This document shows positions 46,569 through 57,878 of a stretch of DNA of 64,000 nucleotides, one piece after another. This DNA comes from Mycoplasmataceae bacterium. Lineage in GTDB: Bacteria > Bacillota_I > Bacilli_A > Mycoplasmatales > Mycoplasmoidaceae. The notes under the pieces were generated by a model. That model did no database searches. It had not been told where the DNA came from and was given only the letters and a program-made list of their open reading frames with translations. Positions within the stretch are counted from its first letter, which is position 1; each line of letters begins with the position of its first letter. A program made the position numbers and the translations under genes. The DNA is taken from positions 186,001 through 250,000 of the forward strand of contig JAHHTH010000001.1 in NCBI GenBank assembly GCA_020024755.1, written 5' to 3'.

Positions 46569-47251
46569 AACAAACAATACCCACTTCCTTCTATTACTTT
46601 TGTTGTGAATTGATAGTGCTTTTGATTACAAATAATGAGAGGATTTTTTTTACTAATTATACCTACCAGATTATATGGTGCATTATCTAATCATTTAAAA
46701 TATTTTTTAAATAATGAGTATCTAAGAATTTGATCAAATAATTTATGATAAAGCAATTCAGTATCGCTAAAGAATTTAACTTCTTTTCTAATTGCAGATA
46801 ATCATTCTTGATCTTCTCTAAATCTATTTAAGGAGTTAGATAAATAGATGTATTTATTGATAACTTCAACTTGATTAATTGGTAACATTTTTGATTTCAT
46901 ATTTACAAATCTTAAATAAATGGATTTATCAAAAGGATTTATTAAAATAATCTTATTAACATATTCTTTAATTTCTTCATATATTTGAAAGAATATTAAT
47001 TGACTAAAACTGTCAATAATTATATTGAATGTTTCATTCTTGTGATTCTTAAAATAGTTTTTTAATTGATCGCTTAAAGATTCCATTTTCATGAATGTTT
47101 GAATTTGTTCTTTATTACATTCATCATCTTCAGCTATTTCTCATTTAAAACATCTAAAATTTTCAATAGATTTAAAGGTTTTTTTGATTTGCTTATCACT
47201 ATGAGCTATTGGAAATCAGTCTGGTATGTAAAGGTTAATAATCTTGTTCAT
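46520..47251 (-). CDS. Degenerate alpha/beta-hydrolase-like protein
   Basis: 243 aa. The order of segments resembles a small alpha/beta hydrolase: NIIIDSFSQLIFFQIYEE occupies the nucleophile-elbow position, KIILINPF the next strand, and GSGYCLLWESPEKLI the C-terminal segment where active enzymes have GxGH...E.PE. The elbow lacks GxSxG and the His is Tyr, so activity is doubtful. It overlaps coaD by 49 bases. Family call is an inference from pattern. Confidence 0.55.
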
Positions 47252-47320
47252 AACAATAATATTATATGATTAATCATGATAATTTTTATATTTAATATAA
47301 ATCTACTTTTTCATAGCATA

Positions 47321-47375
47321 TTAATAAATGTTTGAAGATAAATTGAAATTTTTTAATAAATGTTTGAAAATAAAT
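47321..47375 (+). repeat. Two direct 23-bp repeats upstream of the MIP-like protease
   Basis: TTAATAAATGTTTGAAGATAAAT at 47321-47343 and a copy with one mismatch at 47353-47375, period 32. The second copy contains the -35 box TTGAAA (47364-47369). Confidence 0.7.
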
Positions 47376-47391
47376 AATAATTATATATAAT
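47364..47391 (+). promoter_or_regulatory. Promoter of the MIP-like protease gene
   Basis: TTGAAA (47364-47369), a 16-base spacer and TATAAT (47386-47391) give a start near 47398; AAGG follows before the ATG at 47416. Confidence 0.7.
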
Positions 47392-47415
47392 TATTCCAAT
47401 AATAAGGTTATTAAT

Positions 47416-50400
47416 ATGTCAAAAAAGAGGGGTCAAAGACTAAAAGTGTTTAGTTACCTAACCGGTACTATTCTTTTATCTAGTACTATTGCAACAACAC
47501 TACTATCTGCAACATCATGTAGCAGTACAAGTAGTCCAAGTAATAATAAGCCGTCTGGAGGTAATTTTCAAGCTCATTTACAAAATATAGTTAAAATTGA
47601 TACACAAACAGTTAGACCTAAAAAGCAGACATTAACAAAAACAGAATTTGATAACCTTAATCAAAGTAATTATAAAGATTCATTGTATTTCTCTCCTGAA
47701 ATTAAATACCAAGATTTATTACAAGTTATAGAATTTAAAAAGTCTAATGATACTATTAGTTTCAAATTTGGATACACAATCGAAGATAAAAAAATATCAT
47801 CTAAGCCTTTACAATTTACATACAAAATAATTGATGATCATGTAACACCAGATCCAGGTTTTGATTATCAACCATATATTGATAATTTAAATAATGTAAA
47901 TAATTCAACTGTTACACCAAAGAAAAATCCATTAACTACTTCTGAATTCAATAATATTACTCAAAGCAATTATAAAGATAATATTATTATTTCTCCAACA
48001 ATAAAATATCAAGAAAAAATCACAGTTACATATTTTAATAAAACTGGAAATTCAATTGCATTTAAATTAGGATACATTATTAACGATAGACAATTAGAAT
48101 CCAATGAAGTTTCTATTTCATATACAATTGACGATCCTAAACCAATTGAACCTGAATTTGATTTCAAACCATACATTGATAATTTGAAAAAAATAAATTC
48201 AACAACAGTTTCTGCTAAACAAAGTGTTCTAACTACTGAACAATTTAATGCATTAGAACAATCAAATTATAAAGAACAATTAAATATAAGTAGTGATATT
48301 GAACATCAAGATTTATTAGAAGTAACTTATTTTGAAAAATCATCAAACAATATTAGATTTAAGTTAGGCTATACTATTCATGGCAAGAAACTAGAATCTG
48401 AAATTATTGAATTAGCTTATACAATACAAAACATTGAACCACCTAAACCAGAAATTAATTATAGTTTTAGTGTAACCTCAGGAACTAAACAAAATATTGT
48501 ATCATCTAATAGTGCAAATTATCATTGAACATTAAGTGCAGATAAAGAAGTTACTCAAGCATTTTCTGTTAGTGTAAAGCTAAGTAATAATAAATTCTAT
48601 AATGGTACTACATCAAGAATAGATGGAACTAATACATATAATTTAGAAGTTAATTTTAATGATTTAAATCCTAATACTAAATATATTGTTCAAAGTATAG
48701 ATGTAAGTATTGGAGATAAGAAATTCAATGCATTCACAAATAATAGTGATACTTATCATTTCACAACCTTAAAGACTAATGATAGTATTATTAAATTAAC
48801 TCTTGCAAACACACAAGTAATTGCTCCAAATAATAAATTAGGAGTATCTATCGAACTTGATCAATTATTACAAAAGAATGTAGATAAAAAATTAAGACTT
48901 AAATTTCAAAATAAAACTACTAGTCAATTTATCTATTCTAATGAAATAAACTTATTAGCTAATACTTTAACATATAGTTCTGAAATCATTAATTTAAGTG
49001 TTGCTGGAGTTTATCAATATATTGGTGCAGAAATTAATGATGGTAGTGTATGAAATACTTTCAACTCAGCTTTAACAACATCTAATCCTGAATTTGAATA
49101 TAAAGCAAAAGAAAATACTACTGGTTTACCATATTCAAGTAAAGCATTAACTGAATATGGGAATTGCTATAGATTGCAAGTAGCAGATAAATTAGTTAAT
49201 GCAGATAGCAGTAACGTAAAAACTTATACTTCAGATGCTTTAACACCTGATTCATTAAAAGCTAAGAGAAATAGTTACAGACTATATTTTGACAAATTAG
49301 CTAATCTACCTGAAACCCCTAAACAACACGATACTATAAACAAATCTCTAAAACAAAGTAATGAATATAATATCTCAACTGTATTAATTGAAGGAAATAA
49401 AGTTAGAGTACTTCTAAAAGGAAATACAGATATTAGCACACTATCATTGATGGTTAAGTCTTGAGACAACTATAACCCTTGAGAAAAATTAATAACATTA
49501 AATAAAGAGCCAAGTGGAACTGTATGATGATTTGATATAAGTAATTTAAATATCAATCAAAATAAATTTATTATCACAGATATGGTAGTAAATGATGAAT
49601 TTCATACTGCATTAGATTACTATGATAAATTAATAATTAATAGAACAGAAACACCAACATTAAAAGTTGATAACTTTGAAGTATATAAAGATAACAATAA
49701 TAAAAATGCTTATGGGACATTATCTCTTAATTGAAATGATGATGATTTAAACAAGTTATACAATAAAGTATTTGCATTAGATTTTAGTATTGAACAATTA
49801 GAATGAAAGAAGTATGATCCATTTGGTGGTATAACAAACTGAGAAGATGAATATAACACTCAATATGCTCCACCTACTACTAAACGTATTTATGTTCCAT
49901 TCAACCAATTATCAAAATTTAGTCTAGATGGATTCCAAGATGGATTAAACTACACTTTAACTAATATTGAAATTATGAATGATATTAGTTATTTACCATA
50001 TATGAACCCTATTACAGTTGATAAAAACAATAATTATAAATTTGCATTTATTTATGATTGAGTAAATAATTTACAATTAATAGATCAATTACATCAAGAT
50101 TCAGTACCTAAACAAATTACTAAACAAGAATTGATGAAAGAAGCATCCACAGTTGAAAAAGAATATCAAATAGATTATTCATTAAATAATATGAACACTT
50201 TACTTGATTATAATTTTAATTTATACAATAGAACAACAAGATATCCAAAAGCTAAAGACAAGATTGTAAACAATACAAAATATGTGTTAATGAAAAATGG
50301 TGTAAAACAATCACTAAATTATTTCATGCCATCTGAAATTTTAGAAAAAACTATTTTTGATATTGATGCTAGTAAACACCAGGCAACAGTTACTAAAAAC

Positions 50401-52134
50401 TTAAATAGTATAGTGGGATTAACACCTGATAAATATGATGATACAATTTTATGATTAACATTTGAATTAGATATTAATCCAAGAAGAAATCTAGATTATG
50501 TTGAATTCAATGATATTCATTCAAGAATTAGAGTACCTGTTGCTTTAAAGAATTTAAAACAATATAAACATATTCAAGACGTAGACTTTATGTTTGATAA
50601 CATTCAAGGAACACCAGAATATCAACAAAAACTATTCTCTAAGATTAAGAAAAATGTGATGTTTAATTTAGACATCAATGATGCAAACGAATTAACTCTA
50701 ACAGTCGTTTCAAGAAATAATAACGTTTCATTTACAAATGATATGTGAAGTTTAAATACATCATCTGAAAGAAGTGCTATGTTAGGAACATGTAATATGT
50801 TTGTTAACTGAGTACAAGATGAAACTAATAAAACTCCAATATTAAGTTATCAAGAAGCTTCACAAGTTGATGATTTAACTATTAAAGGAACTATGACATC
50901 ATATAACAACACATATGAATTAAAAGTTAGTGAGGCTGGTGAAAAAGATTCTAATGATAAGAGTATGACTAACTATAGATTATTACCAGAACCAAATAAA
51001 GATAATATTACAAAAAGATTATTTAAACAACAAACTTCAACTGGAATAGAAGCTGCTAGAATGAGAACATTTGGAATTAATGACAAAGCTGGTGGTACTT
51101 GAAACTGTCTTGGTAAAATAAATGATGATCCAAATGATTATCGTTTCTATGCAATGATCAATTATCATGTTTGAAGCACAATGGGAGATCCTGATAATAT
51201 CGGTAAAAATGTAACTGATGATAGAGGATATAAATATGTTGAAGTTGATAATCCTAGTATTACAGCGCCAACACTAGTTGATGAAAATGAACCAAATAAA
51301 AAACAACCAATCTATAACACTGGTGAAACTAAATTAGAACCTCAGGGTTATAAAATGCAATTAACTACAAAACCAAATGAGGGAATTAAAATAAAATTAT
51401 TCCAATCATGCTTTAATGGTGATAAACTTGGAAAAATGCCAAGTTATGATGCATTTAGAAATAATGAAGGTTTTACTGAAGCTAAAAATAAAGATAATAA
51501 CCTAGATATGGTTCTTGCAGTTATTGACCTTAGATGTGCTATTGAACCATTTAAAGGTCAAAAAATTGAAGAAGCTACTTATAATGGCAGACCACTAACT
51601 GCTCTAGAAAAAGGTGCTGTTCAACATTTCCAAAACCTAATGAAGGTTCCTCCTATTGAATTTTCTAACTTATCTAAACATATGAGCTCAGTAGCTAACT
51701 ACAACTATTATGTAGCTAGTATGCCAACATCTGAAGCGGTAACAAACCCTATTTCAGCACCTGCAAAAAGATATCGTGAATATTTAATTGGTAATAACTC
51801 TGCTAAGATTGTGTTATTATCTACTTTAAACGATTCATCATTAGAAGATAAACATGCATCTAATAGACCACTATTTGTTTTACAAAATAGATACAATGAT
51901 ATTCAAAACGGATCTAGTGGTACTGGTGTTTATGATAGTCAGGGAAGAGTAGTGGGTATAGATGTTAGAGGTCATATTTCTTCTTCATCATTCTGATTCT
52001 TTATTGATACACAAAAATATTCATATTTAGGTGGAAACGATGATTCACCATATAATCCAGATACATTCTATAAAAGAGTTAAAAAGATGAGTTATTTATA
52101 TCCTAATACATATAAGGATATCTTCTCTAAGTAA
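47416..52134 (+). CDS. Lipoprotein with C-terminal MIP/DUF31-type serine protease domain
   Basis: 1572 aa. Signal and lipobox ATSC (Cys35). Three tandem repeats of about 100 aa start near residues 49, 148 and 249 (YIDNL, LTT..FN, SNYK, IKYQ, KLGYTI elements). A long fibronectin-like beta region fills 350-1100. The C-terminal third is a trypsin-like domain of the mycoplasma DUF31/MIP family: His1251 in INYHVWS, Asp1364 in DMVLAVI and Ser1501 in NGSSGTGVYD. MIP proteases cut immunoglobulin heavy chains, usually next to an Ig-binding partner MIB; no MIB is adjacent here, so the repeats may provide target binding. Many TGA/Trp codons. Strong promoter and terminator; monocistronic. Confidence 0.9.
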
Positions 52135-52142
52135 TACAAATA

Positions 52143-52169
52143 AAAATTCAGAGTTTTCCTCTGAATTTT
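52143..52169. terminator. Bidirectional terminator
   Basis: AAAATTCAGAG (52143-52153) and CTCTGAATTTT (52159-52169) pair perfectly over 11 bp. It sits between the MIP-like gene and fakA. Confidence 0.85.
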
Positions 52170-52194
52170 ATTTATCTATAAATCAATGATTAGA

Positions 52195-53910
52195 TTATTG
52201 AATACCTAGAAGGTAAGAATAAACTTTTTGTCCACCTTCTTCAAAGTTACAAATTAGTTCGTATTTCTTTGTTACATATGCTTCTAATTCATCAAGTACT
52301 TTCTTTGAAGTCTTACTTGCATAATACATCATTAAGATATCTGGTGAGTCAGCTTTTTGCATTAGCATATCAACACAAGCCTTTAGTACTAATAATTCAT
52401 CTGTATCAGATACTTCAATACGTTTGTTGATAATACCAATGTAGTCATCCTTACGAATTGAGATGTGACTATAGTCAACATCTTTAACTGCTTTAGAAAC
52501 CATTGCAGAAAGAGAATTAGCAACTGCTTTATTCATTGCAGCTTCATTTGCATCTAATGAAAGTGATTCATTAAATTCAAGAGCAGCTACTAAAGCTTGG
52601 AAAACGTTATTACCCTTAATAACTCTTATATCAATTTGATCACTTACCATATCTTTAGCTTGGTTAGCAGCTAATACAATATTTGAATCATCTGTAATTA
52701 CAATACACTTGTTTGCTTTAGTTTTTTGTACTTCTTTTAAGATGTCTTGAATAGATGGGTTTCCATTCTTTTCAGTATTAATGATGTGCTTAATACTATA
52801 TTCAGTTTGTAAAATCTTTTTGATTTTTGATGAAGGACAAGTCATAACAATTTCAATTTTGTTTTCAAGAACAATTTTCTTTTCTTTTGTTTTTGACTTA
52901 TCAACGACGTCAATTCCTTCATAACCCATACGTTCTAAATATTGTTGAGTCATATTTTCGAATTTAACTTTTAAAAATTCCCCATATTGTTGAGCATAAT
53001 TTAAGAAATCACCTGGTTTAAATGTATGAACGTGAACTTTTACCAAATCATCATCTTGTACACAAACTAATGAGTTACCCATACCTAGTAAAGTTTCTCT
53101 GAACTTTTCAAAATTAAATTCTTTTTTCTTACCTTTTTCAGAAGGATCTATTTTAGCTCCAATCTTCATAATGATTTCAGAACAATATCCAAATCCACCT
53201 TCATTGTCATGGTCATCAAATTGCATGCTGATTTTTTGTTTAATTTCATCACCAGCTAATGCTCTTGTTTTTTCAATTAAGTGTTCAGACTTCATTGATA
53301 GAGCTTCATACATTCCAACTAAGAATACATAAAGTCCATAACCACCTGAGTCAACTACACCAACTCTTTTTAATTCTTCTAGTAAGTTAGGAGTATTGTC
53401 TAAAGCGATCTTTGCTTGTTCAACAGCATACTTAAATAAATCTTCAGCTTTTGTGAATGGTTCAGTTGCATGTTGTTCATTTAATTTTTCTGAAGTGCAT
53501 CTAATTACTGTAAGGATTGTACCTTCAATTGGATTAGCAACAGCTTTGTATGCAATATCTTTTGCAGATTCGAAAGCTTTTAATAAGTCATCAATGTTTA
53601 GTTCTTTTTGATTTTCTTGGAAGTTACTAACAAAACCTTTCATGATTTGAGAAAGGATAACACCTGAGTTTCCTCTTGCGTTCATTAATAACGCTTTTGA
53701 GAAACCTCTCCCAATTACTGAAAGGTCATCTGAATCAATTAAAGATAATTCTCCAGCAGCTGCCGTTGATGTTATTTTCATATTTGTTCCAGTGTCACCA
53801 TCTGGAATAGGAAATACATTTAATTCGTTGATATATGCAAAGTTTTGAGCAATTTGCTCAGAACCATTAATAAACATTTTTTTAAGTGTTACAGAATTAA
53901 TTTTAGGCAT
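52195..53910 (-). CDS. fakA: Fatty-acid kinase subunit FakA (DhaL-type)
   Basis: 571 aa. The N-terminal DhaL domain holds NELNVFPIPDGDTGTNM, where the Asp residues bind Mg-ATP, and NARGNSGVILSQ. The central region follows YloV/FakA, and the C-terminal DegV-like half includes CIVITDDSNIVLAANQAK. FakA phosphorylates fatty acids held by FakB, so imported host fatty acids can enter phospholipids. FakB is not in the window. No SD; -10 candidates at 53935-53940 and 53965-53970. Confidence 0.93.
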   Translation of the reverse strand: MPKINSVTLKKMFINGSEQIAQNFAYINELNVFPIPDGDTGTNMKITSTAAAGELSLIDSDDLSVIGRGFSKALLMNARGNSGVILSQIMKGFVSNFQENQKELNIDDLLKAFESAKDIAYKAVANPIEGTILTVIRCTSEKLNEQHATEPFTKAEDLFKYAVEQAKIALDNTPNLLEELKRVGVVDSGGYGLYVFLVGMYEALSMKSEHLIEKTRALAGDEIKQKISMQFDDHDNEGGFGYCSEIIMKIGAKIDPSEKGKKKEFNFEKFRETLLGMGNSLVCVQDDDLVKVHVHTFKPGDFLNYAQQYGEFLKVKFENMTQQYLERMGYEGIDVVDKSKTKEKKIVLENKIEIVMTCPSSKIKKILQTEYSIKHIINTEKNGNPSIQDILKEVQKTKANKCIVITDDSNIVLAANQAKDMVSDQIDIRVIKGNNVFQALVAALEFNESLSLDANEAAMNKAVANSLSAMVSKAVKDVDYSHISIRKDDYIGIINKRIEVSDTDELLVLKACVDMLMQKADSPDILMMYYASKTSKKVLDELEAYVTKKYELICNFEEGGQKVYSYLLGIQ

Positions 53911-53999
53911 AATACAACATTAAAATATATATGTATTATACAATAAATGTGTTTTTTTGTACCCATTATAGTGTATTTTGGGTAAAAAAATGGATGGTT

Positions 54000-54437
54000 T
54001 TATTCATCTTCCTCTTTTTTGATCATGATGATATCTTCTAAATTATCATTTAGTTTCTTTGTATTTAATTCGTTAATATTGTCTCTCTTGTCTCTTAAAA
54101 AGATTTCAAATCATATCATTTTCTTTAGTGTATTGAAGTGATTACATGTTGGAATTATCTTACGTTTATTAGTAACAAGTTTAGGGTGACAAAGCTTGTA
54201 ACTTAATTGTAAGTCACCACTATTATCTGTTTGTTTTGCTAATACTTTGAACTTGTATTTAGGGAAAAATTGAAAATATGTTTTAATAGGTCCGATGTCA
54301 ACATCAGAAATTTGATCTACTTGGACATAGCCTAGCCGACCGTCATCTAATTTTACAGTTAACCCTCTTTTTTCATCAATCTCAATCACATCTCCTACAA
54401 CAATAGGATTCTGATGAGAATTATATTTATTATTCAT
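54000..54437 (-). CDS. S1-domain RNA-binding protein
   Basis: 145 aa. Residues 12-75 are an S1/OB-fold: VVGDVIEIDEKRGLTVKLDD, GYVQVDQI, then LQLSYK. The tail is acidic (IMIKKEEDE). Small S1 proteins bind RNA in translation or decay. The start is taken as ATG 54437; a GTG two codons upstream is possible. It starts 12 bases after the ECF gene stop. Confidence 0.85.
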
Positions 54438-54449
54438 AACCACTCATTT

Positions 54450-55460
54450 CTATCACTTGTTCATATCTAAGTTGTATAGATTAGCCATAGGTTTTCTTAT
54501 TGCAAATACTATTCCAGTTAGTAGAATAATGTACAATGGAGTTTTGGCTGATTCTTTTAATACTCTTGGTATCAAATAAAACATTGAACCATATTTTAAA
54601 AACCCGCTAGGTGTAACACCAGTAGTATATTCAATGTATTTGACAAAAGTGATCGGTCCTAACATAAAACTAAACACTGAAGTAATTATTACAACAAGAA
54701 CTGACATATAACAATACATAACAAAGTATTCTTGTCGTTTTTGAGTTTTAATCTTTTTGTACAATAAATCCACTTGAACTTCATTCACAATTAAGTAAAG
54801 AAGCATAACTGATATTATTAATGCTGCAAAGACCCCAATATTTTTTAACTCACCTTTGGCAAACTTAGCTCCTATGATGAAATATTCATATACAACTATA
54901 AATATTGTAAATGATATAAATGAATATACAATGATTTTTTGAATAATCATTGTGACTTTTATATTATGAGTTTTAATGACATAATATAGTGATCCCATGA
55001 TTCCAGACAATAATCCTACGATAGGTTCTTGGATGGCATACATTCAAAATCATACACCTCCACCACCTAGAGCATAACCTAATGTATCAGCTGCTGCACC
55101 AAACAATAGTCCTGCAATTGGTCCTAAAAAGAAGCCAGAGATATATACAGGTAATCAGGCAAATGAAATAGTTACACCAAAAGCTGCAATTGGAATTTGT
55201 AAGTAAATAAGTACAAATCTCATTGCAATTAATGAGGCTATGAAAGTAATTAGATAAACACTTTTAAATATCTTAATAGGGTAAAAAGGAAAAAGAAATT
55301 TAATTACCTTTTTCCTTTTTGTTAATATGGGTTCATTTATTTTAAACTCACATTGTCCTAAATCTTTTTCTAATACATCATTATTATTAACTATTACTTT
55401 TGTATTGTTTGCACTATCAGAGGATTTAGTATGGTGAGAACGGATTTCTTCAACCACCAC
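54450..55460 (-). CDS. ECF transporter S component (vitamin uptake type)
   Basis: 336 aa. A soluble N-terminus of about 65 residues is followed by six or more helices; SFAWLPVYISGFFLGPIAGL and AAADTLGYALG fit the substrate-specific component of energy-coupling-factor transporters, close to folate-type S proteins. The C-terminal half adds extra helices. No ATG lies in frame near the start; GTG 55460 is chosen because GGAGG is eight bases upstream. It overlaps the preceding membrane-protein gene by 35 bases. The vitamin transported cannot be fixed from sequence. Confidence 0.78.
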
Positions 55461-56934
55461 CCATTATACCTCCAGGATTTTCTACACTTAGATCAATTCT
55501 TCCAGATTTAATATCTTCTTTAATTTCAGCAATCTTAGCCATGATTCTTTCAGTATCATTCTTAGGTCTTGTAACAATAATCGCAATTGATACTAATACT
55601 GCAACTCCAGTTAATGCTAAATACAAGATAGTACAAATTGAAGTAATCATAATTATGTCATATGCCTTAGATTGGTTTATAGAAAGGTTTATATTTCCGT
55701 TATCACCCTTATAAGTAATTGCATTAATAGCACTACCATCAGCACTATGATACACAATATTCTTATAGTGTTCTAGTCTTGAGAAATCAAATAATTTATC
55801 AGCAAAATTGAAATACGGAGTAAATAATCAAAGAATTGAGAAAACAATTAATCAAGTCATAAATGTCTTACATGTAAACTTAGCATTATCATTTTTATAA
55901 TTACGAACTTGGTTTACTGCATAAAGGATAATACATGCAGGTACAATTAATGAAACAACTGCACCAAGTATACCGGTAGTACCTGTCTGAATTAAAATAG
56001 AATTATTTAAAACAGTTTTTCACGAATCCTTATTATCTATTGTGAAAGTTGGTCCTTGTGTTGCAGAAGTTCCAGGAAGTTGATCTAATAACATGTAAAC
56101 AGTTGAAGAACCAATTGCCATTGGAGCGAATTGTTGAATTAATAAAACAATTGCACAAAGAATTCATAATGCAAATAAAGCTCATTTCATTCAAATAAAG
56201 AAAGATGGTTTAGAAGAATATCTATAGAATTTACCTTCACCAATTTGTTTTCATAAAATTGCTTGAGCTTGTTGTTCAATCATACCTTCTGCAATTTGAT
56301 CCATTGTTACATTGTTTTTTCTCATGAAATCACTTGCATTGAATTCAGTTCGTTCTGCATTGACTCTTTCAGCTTTAGCATTATTAGTAGAAGCGTTAGC
56401 ACCAACTGCTGCAGCTAATAATGGATTAGAGATGTTATTGTTTGATTTATCACTCTTATTAAATGATGTCATCAATTCATCTCAATCTAATCCTAATGAA
56501 TTACTGATATAAATTGGTAAGAAATGAATTTTATCTTCTAAATCTTCTAGTTGTTGTTTAGTTAATTTCTTAAGACTAAGTTCTACACCAACAATTGCAT
56601 CATAACCAGCTTTTAAATCAGTAGCTTTAGGTGATTTTGGTTTTGCAGCTTGTTCATATGTATAGATTGCATTGATATAACATTCAATTGTTTCTTGTAA
56701 TGTTTTATCTTTCTTTAATAAATTGATAGTTTTATCATGTAATGAAATAATAGAAACATTTTGGATTAATGTTTCATATATGTCTTTACTAAAAGGAGTT
56801 TTAGCCGCTTTTGATGAACTAGTAGACTTACTAGCACTAGTTTTCTTAGCAGCACTAGAATTTTTGCTAGAACTACTAGATTTGTTCTTAGGCGTATTTT
56901 TCTCTTTATCGTCTTTTGGATTTTTGCTAGCCAT
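55426..56934 (-). CDS. Membrane protein with Ser/Lys-rich disordered N-terminus, 502 aa
   Basis: Residues 1-45 are a low-complexity Ser/Lys/Ala region, followed by a soluble helical part and an Ala/Asn-rich linker. From about 235 come four hydrophobic helices (KWALFALWILCAIVLLIQQF, GILGAVVSLIVPACIILY, MTWLIVFSILWLF, TILYLALTGVAVLVSIAIIV). The end GGIMGGG overlaps the GTG of the ECF gene. GGAGG precedes the ATG. Family not recognised; likely coupled in expression to holA and the ECF component. Confidence 0.8.
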
Positions 56935-56943
56935 TTTAACCTC

Positions 56944-57876
56944 CTATATATTTAATAAGAATTGTTTTAACCCCAATCTTTGATCAACTCTTTGGTTTTT
57001 TATATCAACATCTAGTTGATATAACTTAGTTATAAGGTTCAATATCTTATCTATATTATAGTTAATAAAGTTCTTTTTATAAACATTATTTATAACAAAT
57101 ATTACTACACCAGTAACATCTGAGATTTTTTGAGTTGGTACATTTTGCTTAATCAACGTTAAACAATTGTACATATTAAACAATTGACTACTAATAGCAG
57201 CTATAATTTTAAATTCATCTTGTCTATGTCTTAATAAATCTTCGTAAATTTTTCAAGCAAGTTGGTTTTTGCCTTCTAAAATACTATCTAATAATCCGAA
57301 GATAACTTCTTCATTATAGTTACATATTAAATCTTTTAGTTGTTCATTATTAAGACCAGCTTCAATTCCATTTTTCAATTTTTCTATTTCGTTTTTAATC
57401 ACACCAAAACTACAATCAACATTACTTATTAGAGTAGCGTAAACGTCTTTATCTAGTTTTATATTTTTTTGAGATAGTAAATCATTTATGACAACTTGTT
57501 TTTGTCTTGCATCTAATGGTTTTTGTTCAATAAAAGTGAAATTAGAAGTGATTGTTTTGAATTCTTTATTTGACAAGAACTTACTATCAGTTAGTAAGTA
57601 TACATCTTGAGTTAATTCTGATTCATTTAATATTTTAATTATTTCTATTGATTCATTAAAACTCTTTAGATTAGATAAAAAGTCGGCATTAAAAACAATG
57701 GTAGCTCTTGTAGTATCAAATAAATCAAATGAATTTAATTCGGAAAATAAGTCAGTTGTTTTTTTATCAAAAGTAATCTGCTTGATTTGATCTTGAGTAA
57801 TATCTTTTTTGATTAATTCAAGATTTATTGTTCTCTTAGCTTCTAGAATATCGTTATACTTAATTGCACAAATCAT
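56944..57876 (-). CDS. holA: DNA polymerase III delta subunit
   Basis: 310 aa, usual HolA length. The AAA-like N-terminus lacks Walker motifs as expected; FDLFDTTRATIVFNADFL, KPLDARQKQVVINDLL, VDCSFGVIKNEIEKL and the C-terminal LLRHRQDEFKIIAAIS follow the family. It opens the sliding clamp during loading. It begins two bases after the dxs stop and ends nine bases before the next ATG. Confidence 0.9.
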
Positions 57877-57878
57877 AA

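Noticed and set aside
4431..56934. Many long genes appear broken by TGA codons
   Set aside because: The TGA codons fall where Trp is expected (for example DPW in the phosphatase) and frames continue without TAA/TAG, so this is UGA = Trp, not pseudogenes.
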